DNA from: Pseudomonas palleroniana
GTDB lineage: Bacteria; Pseudomonadota; Gammaproteobacteria; Pseudomonadales; Pseudomonadaceae
Length of the DNA: 64,000 nt
Reading direction: 5' to 3'
Assembly: GCF_003031675.1 (NCBI RefSeq)
Contig: NZ_PYWX01000034.1
Location: 84,117 to 148,116 of the forward strand
Of this stretch, positions 33,436 through 41,851 are shown piece after piece (within the stretch, counting starts at the first letter, position 1; every line of letters begins with the position of its first letter). The notes under the pieces were generated by a model. That model was not told the DNA's origin. It worked only from the letters and a program-made list of their open reading frames with translations, and did no database searches. Both the position numbers and the translations under genes were made by a program.

Positions 33436-34224
33436 TCAGCGTCCGCGAATATTTGACCGACGGTACTGCTCCGGCGTGCAACCGGCGTGGCGCTGGAACA
33501 TGGCGATGAAGGCCGACGCGGTGCTATAGCCGAGGTCAAAAGCGACGTGTTGCACACTGCGTTCGCTGTCCAGCGCCTCGATGGCGGCCAGGTAGCGCAA
33601 ACGCTGGCGCCACTCACCGAAGCTCATGCCCAACTCCCGCACAAATTGCCGCGCCAGGGTGCGCTCGCTGACGTGCACGTGCTCGGCCCATTGTGCCAAC
33701 GGCCGATTATCGCCGGGCTCGGCTTGCATGCCTTCCAACACACTCAACAGCCCGGGATGGCGTGCGTAAGGCAGAAAGCAATCGTGGATCGGTGCTTGCT
33801 TGAGCTGGTCGACCAGCACCTGGGCCAGGCGAATATCAGCGTCGGCCTGCGGGATATTGACGCCGCGCTGGGCGAAATCGCGCAGGATGGCCTTGAGGAT
33901 GTCACTGATGGCCAGGGTGCACGGCTGCGCAGGGAGTTGCTCGCAGAGCTCCGGGGCCAGGCCCACCGAATGGTAGACGATCGCCTCGGCATTGTAGGAA
34001 CTGTGCTCGGTATGCGGCGGCACCCACACCGCATACTGCGGGGGCGACATGAAGCGGCTGCCCGCCACCTCCATGCGCATGACGCCGCTGGCGGAATAAT
34101 CCAGCGATCCCCAGAAGTGCTCGTGTGGGGTGCACTCGGTATCGGGGGCGAAATCGGAGTAACGGAAGTACACGGGGCTTGGCAGCTGGCGGAAATCCGC
34201 GAGGCGTACGGTATGTCTGGCCAT
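33436..34224 (-). CDS. AraC-family transcriptional regulator
   Basis: A 262-residue regulator. The N-terminal half is a cupin-like effector domain with the PHEHFWGSLDYSASG and YAVWVPPHTEHSSYN motifs. The C-terminal 100 residues carry two helix-turn-helix units, including HVSERTLARQFVRELGMSFGEWRQ and the second-helix segment VAFDLGYSTASAFIAMFQRHAG. Start is the ATG at 34224; a TTG at 34239 would add five residues. It is divergent from a DMT exporter gene across 97 bases, the usual arrangement for a regulator and its target. Confidence 0.9.
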   Translation of the reverse strand: MARHTVRLADFRQLPSPVYFRYSDFAPDTECTPHEHFWGSLDYSASGVMRMEVAGSRFMSPPQYAVWVPPHTEHSSYNAEAIVYHSVGLAPELCEQLPAQPCTLAISDILKAILRDFAQRGVNIPQADADIRLAQVLVDQLKQAPIHDCFLPYARHPGLLSVLEGMQAEPGDNRPLAQWAEHVHVSERTLARQFVRELGMSFGEWRQRLRYLAAIEALDSERSVQHVAFDLGYSTASAFIAMFQRHAGCTPEQYRRSNIRGR

Positions 34225-34321
34225 GTTGTCTGGATACAAGGGTCGGTTGTCTGGTTTGCAGTATAAGCCGCTATCCAGACAGCGGATAATCGCGCCTCGT
34301 CAATACACCAGGTTTCTCTCG

Positions 34322-35197
34322 ATGCAATACGCGTATCCCCTGCTGGCCATTTTTATCTGGGCCGGCAACACCGTTGTCAACAAACTGGCCGTGGGCTCGA
34401 TTTTCCCGTCGGAGATCGGCTTTTATCGCTGGCTGCTGGCGGCACTGTTGTTCACCCCGTTCATGCTCAAGCCGGTGATTGCCCATTGGTCGAACATCCG
34501 CCCGAACCTGGGCAAGGTCTTTATCCTCGGCGTGCTCGGCATGGCCGTGTACCAGAGCCTGGCGTACTACGCAGCGTCCCTGACGAGCGCGACCAACATG
34601 GGCATCATCTTGTCGTTGATGCCGTTGATGGCACTGACCGCCGCGATCATCAGCCTCGGCCAGCGTCTCACCTTCGGCGCCCTTACCGGTGCGGTGCTGT
34701 CATTTGCCGGCGTGGTCGTGGTGGTGTCGGCCGGCAGCCTGGGCGCGCTGCTGCAACATGGGGTCAACCTGGGCGACGGCATGATGCTGGTGGCCACGCT
34801 CGCCTACGCGGTCTACAGCACCCTGTTGAAAAAATGGCAGTTGCGCCTGCCACCGCTGGTGTTGCTGTATCTGCAAGTGCTGGTGGCCGTGGTAGTGCTG
34901 TTTCCGCTGTTCCTGTTCTCGGCCAAGGCCGGCTTGGGCTGGGCGAATATTCCACTGGTGCTGTACGCCTGCTTGCTGGCTTCGATGCTTGCGCCGTTGG
35001 CCTGGATGCACTCGGTGAAGACCCTGGGCCCCAGCCGCACCACGCTGTTTTTCAACCTGCTGCCGTTGATCACGGCGCTGATCGCAGCGTTGGTATTGAA
35101 AGAAGAGTTGGCGCTGTATCACTTGGTGGGCGGTTTGCTGACGTTGGGTGGGGTGATTCTGTCGGAGCGCTGGACCACACCGGTCAGGGCGGCCTGA
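34322..35197 (+). CDS. EamA/DMT-family transporter
   Basis: A 291-residue drug/metabolite exporter with ten predicted helices arranged as two EamA halves. Recognisable segments are FIWAGNTVVNKLAVG near residue 9, SLAYYAASLTSATNMGIILSLMPLMAL near 80 and LGPSRTTLFFNLLPLITALIAAL near 238. Start at ATG 34322 gives helix 1 directly at the N-terminus. Divergent from the AraC-type gene, which probably controls it. Substrate unknown; amino acids or metabolites are common for the family. Confidence 0.9.
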   Translation: MQYAYPLLAIFIWAGNTVVNKLAVGSIFPSEIGFYRWLLAALLFTPFMLKPVIAHWSNIRPNLGKVFILGVLGMAVYQSLAYYAASLTSATNMGIILSLMPLMALTAAIISLGQRLTFGALTGAVLSFAGVVVVVSAGSLGALLQHGVNLGDGMMLVATLAYAVYSTLLKKWQLRLPPLVLLYLQVLVAVVVLFPLFLFSAKAGLGWANIPLVLYACLLASMLAPLAWMHSVKTLGPSRTTLFFNLLPLITALIAALVLKEELALYHLVGGLLTLGGVILSERWTTPVRAA

Positions 35198-35209
35198 ACT
35201 CATCACGCT

Positions 35210-36100
35210 TTAAACCCCGGCATCCTTCAAGCGCCGCGCATGCTCGACAAACAAGCGGATAGGCTCGGCGCCCTTGCCCACCAGGCCCATGGATTGGTTG
35301 ACGATATCGAAGTGATCCAAGGCATAGTCGTCACCGATCACCACCCCCAGGTGCGAGCTGTAGCGCCCGACCATGCCGTCGCACTGGCCCTTTTCCCGCA
35401 CAAAGCTGCGGGCGAACAAGCGGCAGCTTCGATGGCTCCCGTCGAACAGGTTGCGCCCCCGGTCGGTGATGCCCGGCTGCAAGGTGCCCGACCACGAGTA
35501 ATAGCGCACACCGTTGACCTCCTCCGGGCCCTGCCCGCCCCATGCCTGGGGTAGCCCCTGTGGGTACTGGCGATTGAACAGCGTTACGCCCTCGCTAGTC
35601 AGTGACTGATGCGAGGCGCGCAGATCCGCCTTGAAGCGCGGCCCGCGATAGCCGGTCTCCAGCACGCCCATGCCCCAGGCGACCAGATGAAACAGCGAGC
35701 TGATGATGCGACCTTTTACACCCTCGGGCGGGTAATGGAGATGGAAATGGTCGGCCAGTTCCGAGCCGTGGTTGGGGCCGGCCACCGAGGTCACCGATGC
35801 CACCCATTCCGGGTGCTTGGCCGCTGCATAGCGAGCAGTGAGCGCGCCCTGGCTGTGGCCGATCAGGTTGACCTTGTCGGCGCCGGTCTCACGGCGAATG
35901 CGCTCGATGTGCACCAGCAATTGCTCGCCGCGCACCTCGCTGGAATCGAGTGGCGCGACTTGCACAGGAAAGACCTGCGCCCCGCCCGCCTGCAGCGCCG
36001 GGACTATGCCGTACCAGTATGGAAACCCGCCCAGGCGCACAAAGCCCAGCATGCCGGGGACCAATACCAGGGGGTAACGTGTGGCCAACGAATGCGACAT
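35210..36100 (-). CDS. Triacylglycerol lipase (family I, LipA/LipC-like), no signal peptide
   Basis: A 296-residue alpha/beta hydrolase resembling Pseudomonas family I lipases along its whole length. The catalytic serine is in GHSQG near residue 102, the oxyanion segment is LVPGMLGF near 14-22, the acidic residue is probably in CDGMVGRYSSHLG, and the histidine is in DDYALDHFDIVNQ. Secreted LipA orthologues start with a signal peptide and need the foldase Lif; here the protein starts MSHSLATRYPLVLV at ATG 36100 with no signal, and no lif gene follows. An in-frame start at 36124 does not give one either. It may be cytoplasmic or exported by another route. Confidence 0.85.
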   Translation of the reverse strand: MSHSLATRYPLVLVPGMLGFVRLGGFPYWYGIVPALQAGGAQVFPVQVAPLDSSEVRGEQLLVHIERIRRETGADKVNLIGHSQGALTARYAAAKHPEWVASVTSVAGPNHGSELADHFHLHYPPEGVKGRIISSLFHLVAWGMGVLETGYRGPRFKADLRASHQSLTSEGVTLFNRQYPQGLPQAWGGQGPEEVNGVRYYSWSGTLQPGITDRGRNLFDGSHRSCRLFARSFVREKGQCDGMVGRYSSHLGVVIGDDYALDHFDIVNQSMGLVGKGAEPIRLFVEHARRLKDAGV

Positions 36101-36271
36101 GAGGCAAGTTTCCTCGAAACCCAATGCCTGCAGCCTAGCCCAGCCTCAAGTCCGACTTATGACGCTGTCGATAAATCCGATAAAACTTTTGCCCTTGCCT
36201 GGGACTCACAACTGGACGCGATCACGCCGGCAGAGCGTGGCGCAACACCGGATTAGTACCAGGAGATCGAG

Positions 36272-36802
36272 ATGACCCAAGCAAATTTGACCGACGTCGC
36301 CACCCTGCGCAGCCGCGCCCGCCAGAACGTCGAAAACGGTGCCGTCACCGAAGGCTACGATGCCGACCGCGAAGAAATCATCCGCTTGCTCAACGCATCG
36401 TTGGCCACTGAATTGGTCTGCGTACTGCGCTACAAGCGTCACTACTTCATGGCCAGCGGCATCAAAGCCTCCGTTGCCGCCGATGAATTCCTTGAACACG
36501 CGACCCAGGAAGCCGAGCACGCCGACAAACTTGCCGAACGCATTGTGCAGCTGGGCGGTGAGCCGGAGTTCAACCCGGACCTGCTGACGAAAAACTCCCA
36601 CGCCCAGTACGTGGCCGGCAACTCGCTGAAAGAGATGGTCTACGAAGACCTGGTGGCCGAGCGTATCGCAGTGGACAGCTACCGCGAAATCATCCAGTAC
36701 ATCGGCGATAAAGACCCGACCACCCGCCGCCTCTTCGAAGAAATCCTCGCCCAGGAAGAAGAGCATGCCGACGACATGGCCGACATTCTGGAAAGCCTGT
36801 AA
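36272..36802 (+). CDS. Ferritin-like / bacterioferritin-type protein
   Basis: A 176-residue four-helix ferritin-like protein, matching the gene annotated PA4880 (probable bacterioferritin) in PAO1. Di-iron-type residues are visible in ELVCVLRYKRHYF (helix 1), EFLEHATQEAEHADKLAERI (ExxH, helix 2), EDLVAERIAVDSYREI (helix 3) and EEILAQEEEHADDMADIL (ExxH, helix 4). It should store or oxidise iron, or protect DNA as Dps-like proteins do. Start is ATG 36272, with AGGAGATCGAG upstream. Divergent from the lipase gene. Confidence 0.9.
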   Translation: MTQANLTDVATLRSRARQNVENGAVTEGYDADREEIIRLLNASLATELVCVLRYKRHYFMASGIKASVAADEFLEHATQEAEHADKLAERIVQLGGEPEFNPDLLTKNSHAQYVAGNSLKEMVYEDLVAERIAVDSYREIIQYIGDKDPTTRRLFEEILAQEEEHADDMADILESL

Positions 36803-36875
36803 CCCGGCAACATGCATGGCCAATATGGGAGGGGGCTTGCCTTAATGCCAGTCAGCTAAGGCTTAACGCTGTCTC

Positions 36876-36965
36876 TGTGGGAGGGGGCTTGCTCCCGATG
36901 AGGGTGAATCAGTCGATATCGCAATTGACTGACTCACCGCCATCGGGAGCAAGCCCCCTCCCACA
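36876..36965. repeat. Inverted repeat, family A, after the ferritin-like gene
   Basis: Arms TGTGGGAGGGGGCTTGCTCC and its complement flank a 40-base spacer; a third single arm (ATGGGAGGGGGCTTGCC) lies at 36825-36841. It separates the ferritin-like gene from the convergent AsmA gene. Confidence 0.8.
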
Positions 36966-36987
36966 TTTTGGATGGAGATTGGGTGCC

Positions 36988-39057
36988 TTAACCTTTTACG
37001 GTTTTCGGCGCCTTGCCTTCCTTCATCTGCTGCAGCAACGGCGCGCACTGGTTGGGTTCATCGCCACTCGGTGCGACCAACGCCAGCAACCCCGCAGCGG
37101 GCCCCGCGATCACACCCAGCGCCACCATCCCCGCCCCCCGCAAGGCCAGCGGAATGGCTTTTACCCCGGCGTTGGGCTTGATGAACGGCCCATTGACGTA
37201 CAACGGTGAACGCAGGGAGAACAGGCGGAAGCCTTTCGATTCCGGCGTGATGGTCAGGTCCAACTGCTCCGTGGCCATATTCGCCGTGCCATCGATGTAG
37301 ATGATGGCGTTCTCGGTATCGAACACAAATAGCCGCGTGGTCGCCAAGCCGGTCTTGATGCCGAAATCGGCCGCCGCGCAATTGATCTTCACTTCCTTGT
37401 CGCCGAACAAGCGACCCACCACGTAATTGCCCACGTTAAGCCCGGCGATCTCCATCAGGCCACGGCTGATGGCGCCATCGTTGATCAACATCTTCAAGTC
37501 GCCGTTGGAGGTGCCCAGCAGCGCCGCCACGGAGTTGCCGCGCCCGGCAATATCCGCGTCGCCGTTGAGTTCACCAAAGCTGGTTTTCATCGGTTCGAAG
37601 GTGGGGAACAACTGCTTGAGCTTGAAGTTGCGCGCGGTGAGTTTGGCGCGGCCTTCCATCGGTGTGGTGCGGCCGTTCAGGCGAATCTGCGCATCCAGCT
37701 TGCCGCCCGCCACGCCGAAACGCAGGGGTTCGAGGCTGAGCTGGCCGTCATTGAGCACCAGATGCGTATAGAGGTCGGTGAAGGGCAGCTCGGCACTGTG
37801 CACGATGCGTTTGCCGGTGAACTCCACGTCGGCATCCATATCGTGCCAGCGGTCGGTGCGGAACTCTTCCACCGGCAGGACCTTCGTTGCCGGCTGCTTG
37901 CTCGCGCCGCCACGGGCTTTCTGCTTGGCATTGGAGTCCGCGCCGATCAAGGGCGCGAGGTCGGCCATCAACAGTTGGTTGGAGAGCAAAGTGCCCGTGA
38001 GCTTTGGCCGTGGCTGGCTGGCTACATAGCCCAGGTCGCCGTGGATATCGCTGTTGCCGATCTTGCCGTTGAAGTTTTCGTAGCGAAAGGACGCGCCGCT
38101 GGCTTCATGCAGCTTGGCGATCAGGTGACCGTCGGTGGAATAGGCCGGGGAGTCCGGCAGGGTTACACCGGTCAACGGGTACAGGTTGCCCAAACTGCTG
38201 CCGGAGAGTTTCAGGCGCAGGTCGAGGGCGCCGAGGTTCAGCGGATCGGTGAGGGTGCCGGCCAGCGCTATACGGGTGTCGGCCACCTGCACCTGGGCCT
38301 GCAACGGGAATGGCTTGGCGGCGTCCTGCAACGCCAGCAGGCCGCCGATCTTGCCGGTGCCGTCGAGTTTCTGGCCGTGATACTGGCCTTTGACCTTGAG
38401 CCCGAACGCATAGTCCTGGGGCGCCGAGCCTTTTTCCAGGGCCTTCTTGGCATCGGCATCGCCGACGATCTCACCGAAAGGAATGGGTTTACCCAGCGGA
38501 TCGATGATGACGTCCAGCTGGGTCTTGAGGGTTTGGTCGTCAAGGGTCACATGGCCTTTGTCGAAGCCGATGGCACCGATGTCCACCACCCAGCTCGAAG
38601 GTTCGGCATTCGGATCCTTGGGGTCGAACTTGAACGTCCAGTTGGCGCGGCCGTCAGCCAGGCGTTGCAAGTCGGCACTCGGCTCGGTGAGGTCGATACG
38701 CGGGATCACCACGCGCTGCACCAGCAACGCCAGGGGCGAAATACGCAACTCGACTTTCTTGAGCGTGACCATCTGCGGCTTTTTCGACCAGTCGGGGTTG
38801 CCCAGGGTCAGGTCTTCGGCGATCACATGAGGCCACGGTACCCAGGCGCGCCAACCGCCTTCATCGGGCTCACGCTGCCACACCACCGCGAGGTTGCCGT
38901 TGATGGCGAACGGGCGATGCAGTTCTTCGGAGACTTTGGCATTGAGGGGCGGCTTGATGCGGTTCCAGTCAAAGAATGCCAGGACCACTACCACCACGGC
39001 GATTAACAGAACGAAGCTGGCGCAGCTCCAAACCACAATTTTACGAGTGCGCGTCAT
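36988..39057 (-). CDS. AsmA-family protein
   Basis: A 689-residue protein anchored by an N-terminal membrane helix (about residues 8-28) with a long periplasmic part. The AsmA N-terminal domain is shown by FDWNRIKPPLNAKVSEELHRPFAINGNLAVVW, and the C-terminal AsmA domain by RLNGRTTPMEGRAKLTARN and the DITPESKGFRLFSLRSPLYVNG-type region. AsmA-like proteins are bridge-like proteins linked to phospholipid transport and outer-membrane assembly. A poorly hydrophobic C-terminal tail with two cysteines follows. Transcribed alone, convergent with the ferritin-like gene. Confidence 0.85.
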   Translation of the reverse strand: MTRTRKIVVWSCASFVLLIAVVVVVLAFFDWNRIKPPLNAKVSEELHRPFAINGNLAVVWQREPDEGGWRAWVPWPHVIAEDLTLGNPDWSKKPQMVTLKKVELRISPLALLVQRVVIPRIDLTEPSADLQRLADGRANWTFKFDPKDPNAEPSSWVVDIGAIGFDKGHVTLDDQTLKTQLDVIIDPLGKPIPFGEIVGDADAKKALEKGSAPQDYAFGLKVKGQYHGQKLDGTGKIGGLLALQDAAKPFPLQAQVQVADTRIALAGTLTDPLNLGALDLRLKLSGSSLGNLYPLTGVTLPDSPAYSTDGHLIAKLHEASGASFRYENFNGKIGNSDIHGDLGYVASQPRPKLTGTLLSNQLLMADLAPLIGADSNAKQKARGGASKQPATKVLPVEEFRTDRWHDMDADVEFTGKRIVHSAELPFTDLYTHLVLNDGQLSLEPLRFGVAGGKLDAQIRLNGRTTPMEGRAKLTARNFKLKQLFPTFEPMKTSFGELNGDADIAGRGNSVAALLGTSNGDLKMLINDGAISRGLMEIAGLNVGNYVVGRLFGDKEVKINCAAADFGIKTGLATTRLFVFDTENAIIYIDGTANMATEQLDLTITPESKGFRLFSLRSPLYVNGPFIKPNAGVKAIPLALRGAGMVALGVIAGPAAGLLALVAPSGDEPNQCAPLLQQMKEGKAPKTVKG

Positions 39058-39261
39058 TGCACAGGACTCCTGAATACGACTGGCAAGGCTGCTCCTTTGG
39101 AGCCGCTTATAAAGCTGTGACTGGCAAACCGCCTGGGGGTTTAACCGGTCTGCGGTTTTAGCCGCAAAAAGCTATTTTTCTGACCGAACAGACAATTTAC
39201 ATCATCAACAGCGCACCATTGTTACCCGTCTTCGTGTCGAAAATACCCACCACGGTGCAAA

Positions 39262-39286
39262 AGCGCGGGCTTGAGAGGCCCGCGCT
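39262..39286. other. Perfect hairpin in long upstream region
   Basis: AGCGCGGGC and GCCCGCGCT pair perfectly over nine bases around TTGAGAG. It sits midway in the 356-base gap between asmA and the secreted repeat protein. The rest of the gap is AT-rich with promoter-like sequence (for example near 39340-39360) but no gene. A terminator-like end of a small RNA or an mRNA leader structure is possible. Confidence 0.4.
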
Positions 39287-39413
39287 AGAGCCTCTGCACG
39301 GAACAATCAATTCCGTTGATTATTACCATTGTGTTTATGAACTTTTATATCGACTTATCAAGAGTAGCATTAGCCCTGTACCCAATTTATCGCCCTCCCA
39401 AGGAGCAACTATC

Positions 39414-39785
39414 ATGAAACGCCAAATACTCGCTACCGTACTGCTGTCCGTCCTGGCTTCCAGTGCTTTTGCCTTGCCAGCCGCCGAACAAGCGACTCCA
39501 CAGAACAAAGCCCAAGCCGTGCAATCCAGCCAAACCCTGGCCCGCAGCGGTTCGCAAGAAGACGAAAATCGCGACTACGCCAAAGGCGCTGTGGCTGAAA
39601 ATGGTTCGGAACACGCCAACAAACGCGCCTACACCGAAGGCGTTGCTGAAGGTGGCTATGATCGCCTGCAAGAGAAAGGTTTGGTAGAAGGCGGCGCAGA
39701 GCAAGCCAACAAACGTGCTTACACCGACGGCGTTGCTGAAGGTGGTGCAGACCGTCTGCAAGAACTGCATCAAGCACAGAGCTAA
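39414..39785 (+). CDS. Small secreted protein with 30-residue tandem repeat
   Basis: A 123-residue protein with a clear signal peptide (MKRQILATVLLSVLASSAFA, cleavage after residue 20). The mature part begins with a Gln/Ala-rich stretch, then has two 30-residue repeats of the form EANKRAYTxGVAEGGxDRLQE, seen also at DNA level with a 90-base period (from about 39611 and 39701). The ATG at 39414 is preceded by AGGAGCAACTATC; earlier in-frame starts would bury the signal peptide. Similar Pseudomonas proteins are, as I recall, labelled phage infection protein without solid support. Periplasmic, function unknown. A strong terminator follows. Confidence 0.8.
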   Translation: MKRQILATVLLSVLASSAFALPAAEQATPQNKAQAVQSSQTLARSGSQEDENRDYAKGAVAENGSEHANKRAYTEGVAEGGYDRLQEKGLVEGGAEQANKRAYTDGVAEGGADRLQELHQAQS

Positions 39786-39801
39786 GCCCGTGGTGGCCCA
39801 G

Positions 39802-39837
39802 AAAAAAGCCCGATCAGCCGATCGGGCTTTTGCTTTT
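39802..39837 (+). terminator. Rho-independent terminator
   Basis: An A-run, then AGCCCGATC paired with GATCGGGCT around a 4-base loop, then TTTGCTTTTAT. This is the clearest intrinsic terminator in the window and ends the secreted repeat protein gene. Confidence 0.85.
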
Positions 39838-39937
39838 ATATAGACCGCGTCACGCATTGTTCTCGCCAAGTTCGACGCCGGCAAAGCGCTTTTGCTAGAG
39901 TGCGTCGCTGTACTTGCCGACTTAAGCCCTCCCGCCC

Positions 39938-40570
39938 ATGCTGCCCCGCGCCGAACAGAAGCAACAGACCCGCCTCGCCCTGATGGACGCAGCCCGCCAT
40001 CTGATGGAGGGTGGCCGAGGGTTTGGCAGCCTGAGCCTGCGCGAAGTGGCCAAGAAGGCGGGGATCGTGCCTACCGGCTTCTACCGTCACTTTGCCGATA
40101 TGGACCAGCTTGGCCTGGTGTTGGTGAGTGAAGTGGGCCAGACCTTCCGCGCCACGATTCGCCTGGTACGCCACAACGAATTCGTGATGGGCGGCATTAT
40201 TGACGCCTCGGTACGTATCTTTCTGGACGTGGTGTCGGCCAATCGCTCACAGTTCCTGTTTCTGGCACGCGAGCAATACGGTGGTTGCCTGGCCGTGCGC
40301 CAAGCCATCGGCGCACTGCGCGAAGACATCACCCGCGACCTGGCGGCGGACCTCACCCTGATGCCCAAGCTGCAACACCTGGATGCCGAAGGCTTGCATG
40401 TGATGGCCGACTTGATCGTCAAGAGCGTCTTCGCCACCCTGCCCGACATCATTGACCCACCCGCCCATGCGTTGCCCGCACACCTCACGCCCCAGGCGAA
40501 AATCACCCAGCAATTGCGCTTTATCTTTATCGGCTTGAAGCACTGGCAAGGCCTGGGCAGCACCGAATGA
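39938..40570 (+). CDS. desT: TetR-family regulator, DesT/FabR-like
   Basis: A 210-residue TetR-type repressor. The DNA-binding helix-turn-helix is at about residues 25-58 (SLSLREVAKKAGIVPTGFYR HFADM, with the recognition helix PTGFYRHF), and the rest is an all-helical ligand domain with ANRSQFLFLAREQYGG. The sequence matches DesT (PA4890), which senses the ratio of saturated to unsaturated acyl-CoA and controls fatty-acid desaturase genes. In PAO1 desT lies beside desaturase genes; here its neighbours are a repeat protein and an NlpC/P60 hydrolase, so its targets must be elsewhere. FabR is the alternative name for this group. Confidence 0.78.
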   Translation: MLPRAEQKQQTRLALMDAARHLMEGGRGFGSLSLREVAKKAGIVPTGFYRHFADMDQLGLVLVSEVGQTFRATIRLVRHNEFVMGGIIDASVRIFLDVVSANRSQFLFLAREQYGGCLAVRQAIGALREDITRDLAADLTLMPKLQHLDAEGLHVMADLIVKSVFATLPDIIDPPAHALPAHLTPQAKITQQLRFIFIGLKHWQGLGSTE

Positions 40571-40575
40571 CGCCA

Positions 40576-41073
40576 TCAGCCCGCTGAGTGAAAGCGCTTG
40601 GCCGTGGTGTAGTTCTTGTTCCAGTAGCGGTTGCTCAACGAGTCGATGCGGATGTTCTTGCCGGTGCGCGGCGAATGGATGAATTTACCCTCGCCTATAT
40701 AAAGGCCGACATGGCTGACCTGACCGCGCCCATTGCCTTTGAAAAACACCGCGTCGCCAGGCTTGAGGGCGTTGCGTTTGATGGTTGGAGCCGAGGAGCG
40801 GTGCATCGCGGCCGTGGTGCGGGGGATCTGGATCTGGGCTTCGGTCTTGAACAGGTAGACCAGGAAACTGCTGCAATCGAAGCCCTGTTGCACTGACGTG
40901 CCGCCCCATTTGTACGGCGTGCCCAATAGTTCATGAGCGCGGTCGACGATATCGTCGATTGCCGTTTCCTTCAGCGAGGTACTGAAGCTGGGGTGGGGCT
41001 GCAACGAAGCCGAAGCCGATGAGATGACAAAAGACAGGCTGATGAGTACTAAACAACACAATGATCTAAACAT
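40576..41073 (-). CDS. NlpC/P60 (C40) cell-wall hydrolase
   Basis: A 165-residue exported peptidase. It has a signal peptide (residues 1-23, ending SASA) and an NlpC/P60 domain with the catalytic cysteine in GFDCSSFLVYLF near residue 67, the histidine in QVSHVGLYIGEGKF near 117 and a third polar residue in FIHSPRTG. It is expected to cleave D-Glu to diamino-acid bonds in peptidoglycan stems. Single domain without SH3 or LysM modules, like Spr/MepS-type enzymes but without a lipobox. It is convergent with the TetR-type gene, five bases between stops. Confidence 0.9.
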   Translation of the reverse strand: MFRSLCCLVLISLSFVISSASASLQPHPSFSTSLKETAIDDIVDRAHELLGTPYKWGGTSVQQGFDCSSFLVYLFKTEAQIQIPRTTAAMHRSSAPTIKRNALKPGDAVFFKGNGRGQVSHVGLYIGEGKFIHSPRTGKNIRIDSLSNRYWNKNYTTAKRFHSAG

Positions 41074-41350
41074 GATGAACGTCGCAGTGGATTAAACACG
41101 ACGCACAGCCTAATGATCATGTCGGTAACGTCTTGAACGGCAAATCCTGAGTACCTGTAGGACAAATCCGAAAACGCCCATGACGGGTGCGCCAAGCCTA
41201 TCAACGCACCAAATTGGACCACTCTCAGAATATTCCGACGCCCTATTAGGTGGCGCCGCCGTACTTACCTACAGGCAATTCCTACTTCCCATCCAGGTTG
41301 GCAAGCCCCTTGCTCTAGCTGTTTCATCGCTCTTAGCCGGAAGCTTTCTG

Positions 41351-41851
41351 ATGCTGGTGATCCACCGCCGAATCGCCCCCCAAGCCCTCTGGGCCGCCGA
41401 GTTGCTGCTGAATTTTGAAGCGCGCAGCAAAAGCCGCCTGCGCTGTTTCAGTGCCGACGGTGAAGACGTCGGCCTTTTCCTGGAGCGTGGCCAGCCCCCG
41501 TTGCACGATGGCGAATTCCTGCAGGCCGAAGACGGACGCGTCGTACGCGTGTGCGCCAGGCCTGAACAACTGCTGCACGTCACCTGCAGCAGTGCCTTTG
41601 AACTGACGCGGGCGGCTTACCACCTGGGCAACCGCCATGTGGCGCTGCAGGTCGGGGACGGCTGGTTGCGCCTGCTCGATGACTACGTGCTCAAGGCCAT
41701 GCTCGAACAACTGGGGGCACAGACGCAAACCATCGAAGCGCCCTTTCAGCCGGAGCACGGTGCCTACGGCGGTGGCCACCACCACTCGCGCCATGGCGAT
41801 GAGGATTTCAACTACCCGCCCAAGCTGCACCAGTTCGGCGTGCGCCCATGA
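41351..41851 (+). CDS. ureE: Urease accessory protein UreE (nickel metallochaperone)
   Basis: A 166-residue nickel chaperone. The N-terminal domain (1-75) and metal-binding domain (76-140) are followed by a His-rich tail (HGAYGGGHHHSRHGDEDF), which binds Ni ions for transfer to UreG. The GNRHVALQVGDGWLRLLDD segment near residue 100 is typical. The ATG at 41351, with GGAAG seven bases upstream, is chosen; the frame runs on to 41180 but adds non-homologous sequence. It overlaps ureF by four bases (ATGA). The 277-base gap before it holds no recognised site. Confidence 0.94.
   Translation: MLVIHRRIAPQALWAAELLLNFEARSKSRLRCFSADGEDVGLFLERGQPPLHDGEFLQAEDGRVVRVCARPEQLLHVTCSSAFELTRAAYHLGNRHVALQVGDGWLRLLDDYVLKAMLEQLGAQTQTIEAPFQPEHGAYGGGHHHSRHGDEDFNYPPKLHQFGVRP

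Noticed and set aside
41180..41350. Longer start for ureE
   Set aside because: UreE family proteins start at the MLVIHRR-like strand; the added 57 residues have no family match, and ATG 41351 has a ribosome site.
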